Below, in pieces: positions 62,017-64,000 of a DNA stretch of 64,000 nucleotides. A program made the position numbers and the translations under genes. The notes below the pieces were generated by a model that saw only the letters and a list, made by a program, of their open reading frames with translations, did no database searches and was not told the DNA's origin. Origin of the DNA: Asticcacaulis currens. GTDB taxonomy: Bacteria > Pseudomonadota > Alphaproteobacteria > Caulobacterales > Caulobacteraceae. Within the stretch, counting starts at the first letter, position 1; every line of letters begins with the position of its first letter. Where the stretch lies: the NCBI RefSeq assembly GCF_028550395.1, contig NZ_JAQQKW010000006.1, forward strand, positions 124,001 to 188,000, written 5' to 3'.

Positions 62017-63606
62017 ATGGTGAAATTAACCAAGCGCAGCCTGCTGGGCGGTGTGCCGTTGATGGGGGCGTGGGGTGCGGTTGCCGGGGCCGGTTTTGCG
62101 GCCCCCAAGGCCACGGCGGCTTCTGATGGCGATGCCTGTCAGCCCAAACCGCCGGTCCGCTACGATCTGCCGGTCGCCAAGGGGCCGTTTCAGCCGACGC
62201 CGGAGTCGCTCAAGACCTATCAGGCGCCCGACTGGTTCCGCGATGCCAAGTTCGGTATCTGGTCGCACTGGGGCCCGCAGGCCGTGCCGCGCGTCGGGGA
62301 CTGGTACGCGCGTAACCTCTATATTCCTGGCCACTACCACTATAACCACCACGTCAAGACCTACGGTCAGCCGTCCAAATTCGGCTATAAGGACATCATC
62401 CCCCTGTGGAAGGCCGAAAAGTTCGACCCCGAAGGCTTGATGGACCTTTATGCGGCCGCCGGCGCCAGATACTTCGTCAGCATGGGCGTCCACCACGACA
62501 ATTTCGACCTGTGGAAGTCGAAGCACCATAAATGGAACGCGGTCGCGATGGGCCCCAAACGCGATATTGTCGGCGAATGGGCGGCGGCGGCGCGCAAGCG
62601 TGGCCTGCGGTTCGGCGTCTCCGAGCATCTGGGGGCCAGCCACAACTGGTTCCACCCCAGCCATCTGTATAATCAGACCTGGCCGGAAAACGGCGTCGCC
62701 TATGACGGGGCCGACCCGCAATACGCCGACCTCTATCATCCGGCCCATAACGAGCCCTATCGCGGTACGGCGGACACCTGGTACACCAAGGACCCGGCCT
62801 TCCATCAGATCTGGTACAACCGTATTCAGGACCTGATCGACAGCTATGAACCGGACCTGCTCTATTCCGATGGCGGTCTGCCCTTCGGTGTGGTGGGCCG
62901 CAGTCTGGTCGCGCACATGTACAACAAGAGCGTGGCGCGCGCCGGGCGCAACGAAGCCGTCTATAATGGCAAGGATTTCGGCTCCGGTGAGTTCTACCGC
63001 GAGGCCTTTGTGCAGGACGTCGAACGCGGCGTGCTGAAAGGTATCAATCCCTATCCGTGGCAAACCTGTACGTCCAACGGCGACTGGTTCTATTCTGACG
63101 GGTTCAGGTACAAGACCAGCACCGAAGTGATCCATATGCTGTGCGACATCGTCAGCAAGAACGGCAATCTGCTGATGAATGTGGTGCAGTATCCCGACGG
63201 CAGCCTGCCGCCGGAATCGCAAACCCTGCTGGCCGACCTGAGCGCATGGATGAAGGTCAATGGTGAGGCCATTCACGGCACCCGCCCGTGGACGCAGTTC
63301 GGAGAAGGCCCGACCGAGGCTGCCGAAGGGGCGTTTCAGGAGGGCACCGCCTATACGGCGCAGGACATTCGCTTCACAACGCGCGGCATGACCCTGTATG
63401 CGATTTCGCTGGGCAAACCCGAAGGTCGTCTGGCCATTCAGGCCCTCGGGAAAAATGGCAAACAGGCGCGGGCGGTGAGGCAGGTGCGCTTGCTGGGTAC
63501 GTCCAAACCCTGCCGGTTCCAGCAGGAGGCGGGGGCACTGGTGATTGAGGTGCCTCAGGGGGCCTCGTCCACGGCCAGCGCGTTTGAAATCACCTTCCGC
63601 GGTTAA
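62017..63606 (+). CDS. GH29 alpha-L-fucosidase, exported
   Basis: 529 aa. The N-terminus KRSLLGGVPLMGAWGAVAGAGFA is a Tat-like signal peptide. GH29 catalytic domain (about 60-420) with WFRDAKFGIWSHWGPQAVP, MGVHHDNFDLWKSK and the nucleophile Asp285 in LLYSDGGLPF. A C-terminal beta-sandwich follows. It removes alpha-L-fucose from glycan termini. In xyloglucan the fucose sits on galactose side chains, so it would act before the beta-galactosidases. It lies 67 nt after the GH9 gene, presumably in the same operon. Confidence 0.92.
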   Translation: MVKLTKRSLLGGVPLMGAWGAVAGAGFAAPKATAASDGDACQPKPPVRYDLPVAKGPFQPTPESLKTYQAPDWFRDAKFGIWSHWGPQAVPRVGDWYARNLYIPGHYHYNHHVKTYGQPSKFGYKDIIPLWKAEKFDPEGLMDLYAAAGARYFVSMGVHHDNFDLWKSKHHKWNAVAMGPKRDIVGEWAAAARKRGLRFGVSEHLGASHNWFHPSHLYNQTWPENGVAYDGADPQYADLYHPAHNEPYRGTADTWYTKDPAFHQIWYNRIQDLIDSYEPDLLYSDGGLPFGVVGRSLVAHMYNKSVARAGRNEAVYNGKDFGSGEFYREAFVQDVERGVLKGINPYPWQTCTSNGDWFYSDGFRYKTSTEVIHMLCDIVSKNGNLLMNVVQYPDGSLPPESQTLLADLSAWMKVNGEAIHGTRPWTQFGEGPTEAAEGAFQEGTAYTAQDIRFTTRGMTLYAISLGKPEGRLAIQALGKNGKQARAVRQVRLLGTSKPCRFQQEAGALVIEVPQGASSTASAFEITFRG

Positions 63607-63630
63607 GGCCCCAAGCCGATAGCCAGAAAA

Positions 63631-63662
63631 AGCGGCATCCGACCATCCGGACGCCGCTTTAT
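63631..63662 (+). terminator. Terminator after the GH29 gene
   Basis: The stem AGCGGC (63631-63636) with GCCGCT (63653-63658) is extended inside by TCCG/CGGA (63638-63641 with 63648-63651) around a 6-nt loop. The tail is only TTTATTTG, so strength is moderate. It is 24 nt after the GH29 stop and separates two convergent fucosidase genes. Confidence 0.75.
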
Positions 63663-63671
63663 TTGCTAAAT

Positions 63672-63731
63672 TTTTGTTTTGTCGCGATATTTTTGTCGAA
63701 AACCGCTCACACTTTCCCGCACATCGCTCTA
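63672..63731 (-). repeat. RIME-like palindromic repeat, copy 6
   Basis: On the minus strand it begins TAGAGCGATGTGCGGGAAAG, continues with GTGAGCGGTTTTCGAC, and ends ACAAAACAAAAATTT. This matches copy 1 module B and the start of copy 2. The first three bases (63731-63729) are the TAG stop of the adjacent fucosidase-like gene. Confidence 0.65.
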
Positions 63732-64000
63732 AGCACAGGTCAGTTCGATAACGGTGAGCGGGTCACCGCGCGATCCCGCATCGACCCGAAGCGTCAGCTT
63801 GCCGTCCTGCTGCGACCAGACGACCTTGCCGCCCGTCACACTGACCGCCGTTTGCACGGTTTTGGGGAAACCGCTCAGAGTCAGGCTGTCTTCGGGCCAT
63901 GAGAAGATATGCACAAACACCTTGTTTTTACGGAAGGTTGTTCCGAAAACGCCGTCGCGTGGCTGAAGCGGTCCGGGGCGGGTGTTCTGGATCGTATAGC
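63729..64000 (-). CDS. Probable second alpha-L-fucosidase, C-terminal end (partial)
   Basis: The last 89 residues of a gene entering from the right edge. The tail YTIQNTRPGPLQPRDGVFGTTFRKNKVFVH resembles the C-terminal beta-sandwich of GH29 fucosidases (the YGTRGGP...TRKGN...YLH pattern). The catalytic part is outside the window, so the assignment rests on this domain and on the neighbouring fucosidase. It is convergent with the complete GH29 gene, and its stop codon is the first triplet of a palindromic repeat. It could also be another glycosidase with the same sandwich. Confidence 0.6.
   Translation of the reverse strand, partial: YTIQNTRPGPLQPRDGVFGTTFRKNKVFVHIFSWPEDSLTLSGFPKTVQTAVSVTGGKVVWSQQDGKLTLRVDAGSRGDPLTVIELTCA

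Overview
The window reads as a chromosomal segment of an alphaproteobacterium of the Caulobacteraceae, most like Asticcacaulis. Three things suggest this: the high-GC codon use, the order of the housekeeping blocks (guaB-MAPEG-rsmB-guaA; yfgM-bamB-der; purF-cvpA-radA-dnaB; tig-clpP-clpX), and a Caulobacter-type TonB receptor paired with a tryptophan-halogenase-like gene. The genus is an inference; no rRNA is present. The only RNA gene I can support is one tRNA-Leu(UAG).

Positions 1-39200 are mostly core genome. In order they hold: purine synthesis (guaB end, guaA); an rRNA methyltransferase; a twin-permease ABC importer with its ATPase and no binding protein; a FUSC efflux protein; a DUF6249 / ECF sigma / small membrane protein unit; panB; outer-membrane assembly (yfgM-like, bamB) and der; a minus-strand run of PhzF-like, lysine 6-aminotransferase, SDR, purF, cvpA, radA and dnaB; an S41 peptidase lipoprotein with a small lipoprotein; a TonB receptor; the tRNA; a dicarboxylate/amino-acid symporter; tig, clpP and clpX with a DUF2059 and a HAD gene between them; and a soluble PAS chemoreceptor.

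Positions 39399-64000 form an accessory plant-polysaccharide locus. It encodes exported GH2 and GH42 beta-galactosidases, a GH39 glycosidase, a FadR-type GntR regulator, an uncharacterised 145-aa protein, a 1139-aa TonB receptor, a flavin-dependent halogenase-like protein, GH5 and GH9 endoglucanase lipoproteins, a GH29 alpha-L-fucosidase, and the C-terminal end of what is probably a second fucosidase. Endo-glucanase, galactosidase and fucosidase together fit fucogalactoxyloglucan. No GH31 alpha-xylosidase is visible, so it would have to lie outside. Between the two beta-galactosidases sits a minus-strand MacB-like ABC transporter with its own histidine kinase and a response regulator whose AAA+ domain has lost the sigma-54 loop.

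The regulatory sequence holds most of the new material. An 11-bp pseudo-palindrome fitting TNGTNNNACNA lies upstream of GH2, GH42 and the large TonB receptor, suggesting one GntR regulon. CGGACA half-sites cluster upstream of the response regulator and again between gntR and the 145-aa gene. RIME-like composite palindromic repeats recur about seven times; in three cases their TAGAGC edge supplies the stop codon of the adjacent gene. A bistable hairpin ends one base before the start codon of the twin-permease gene.
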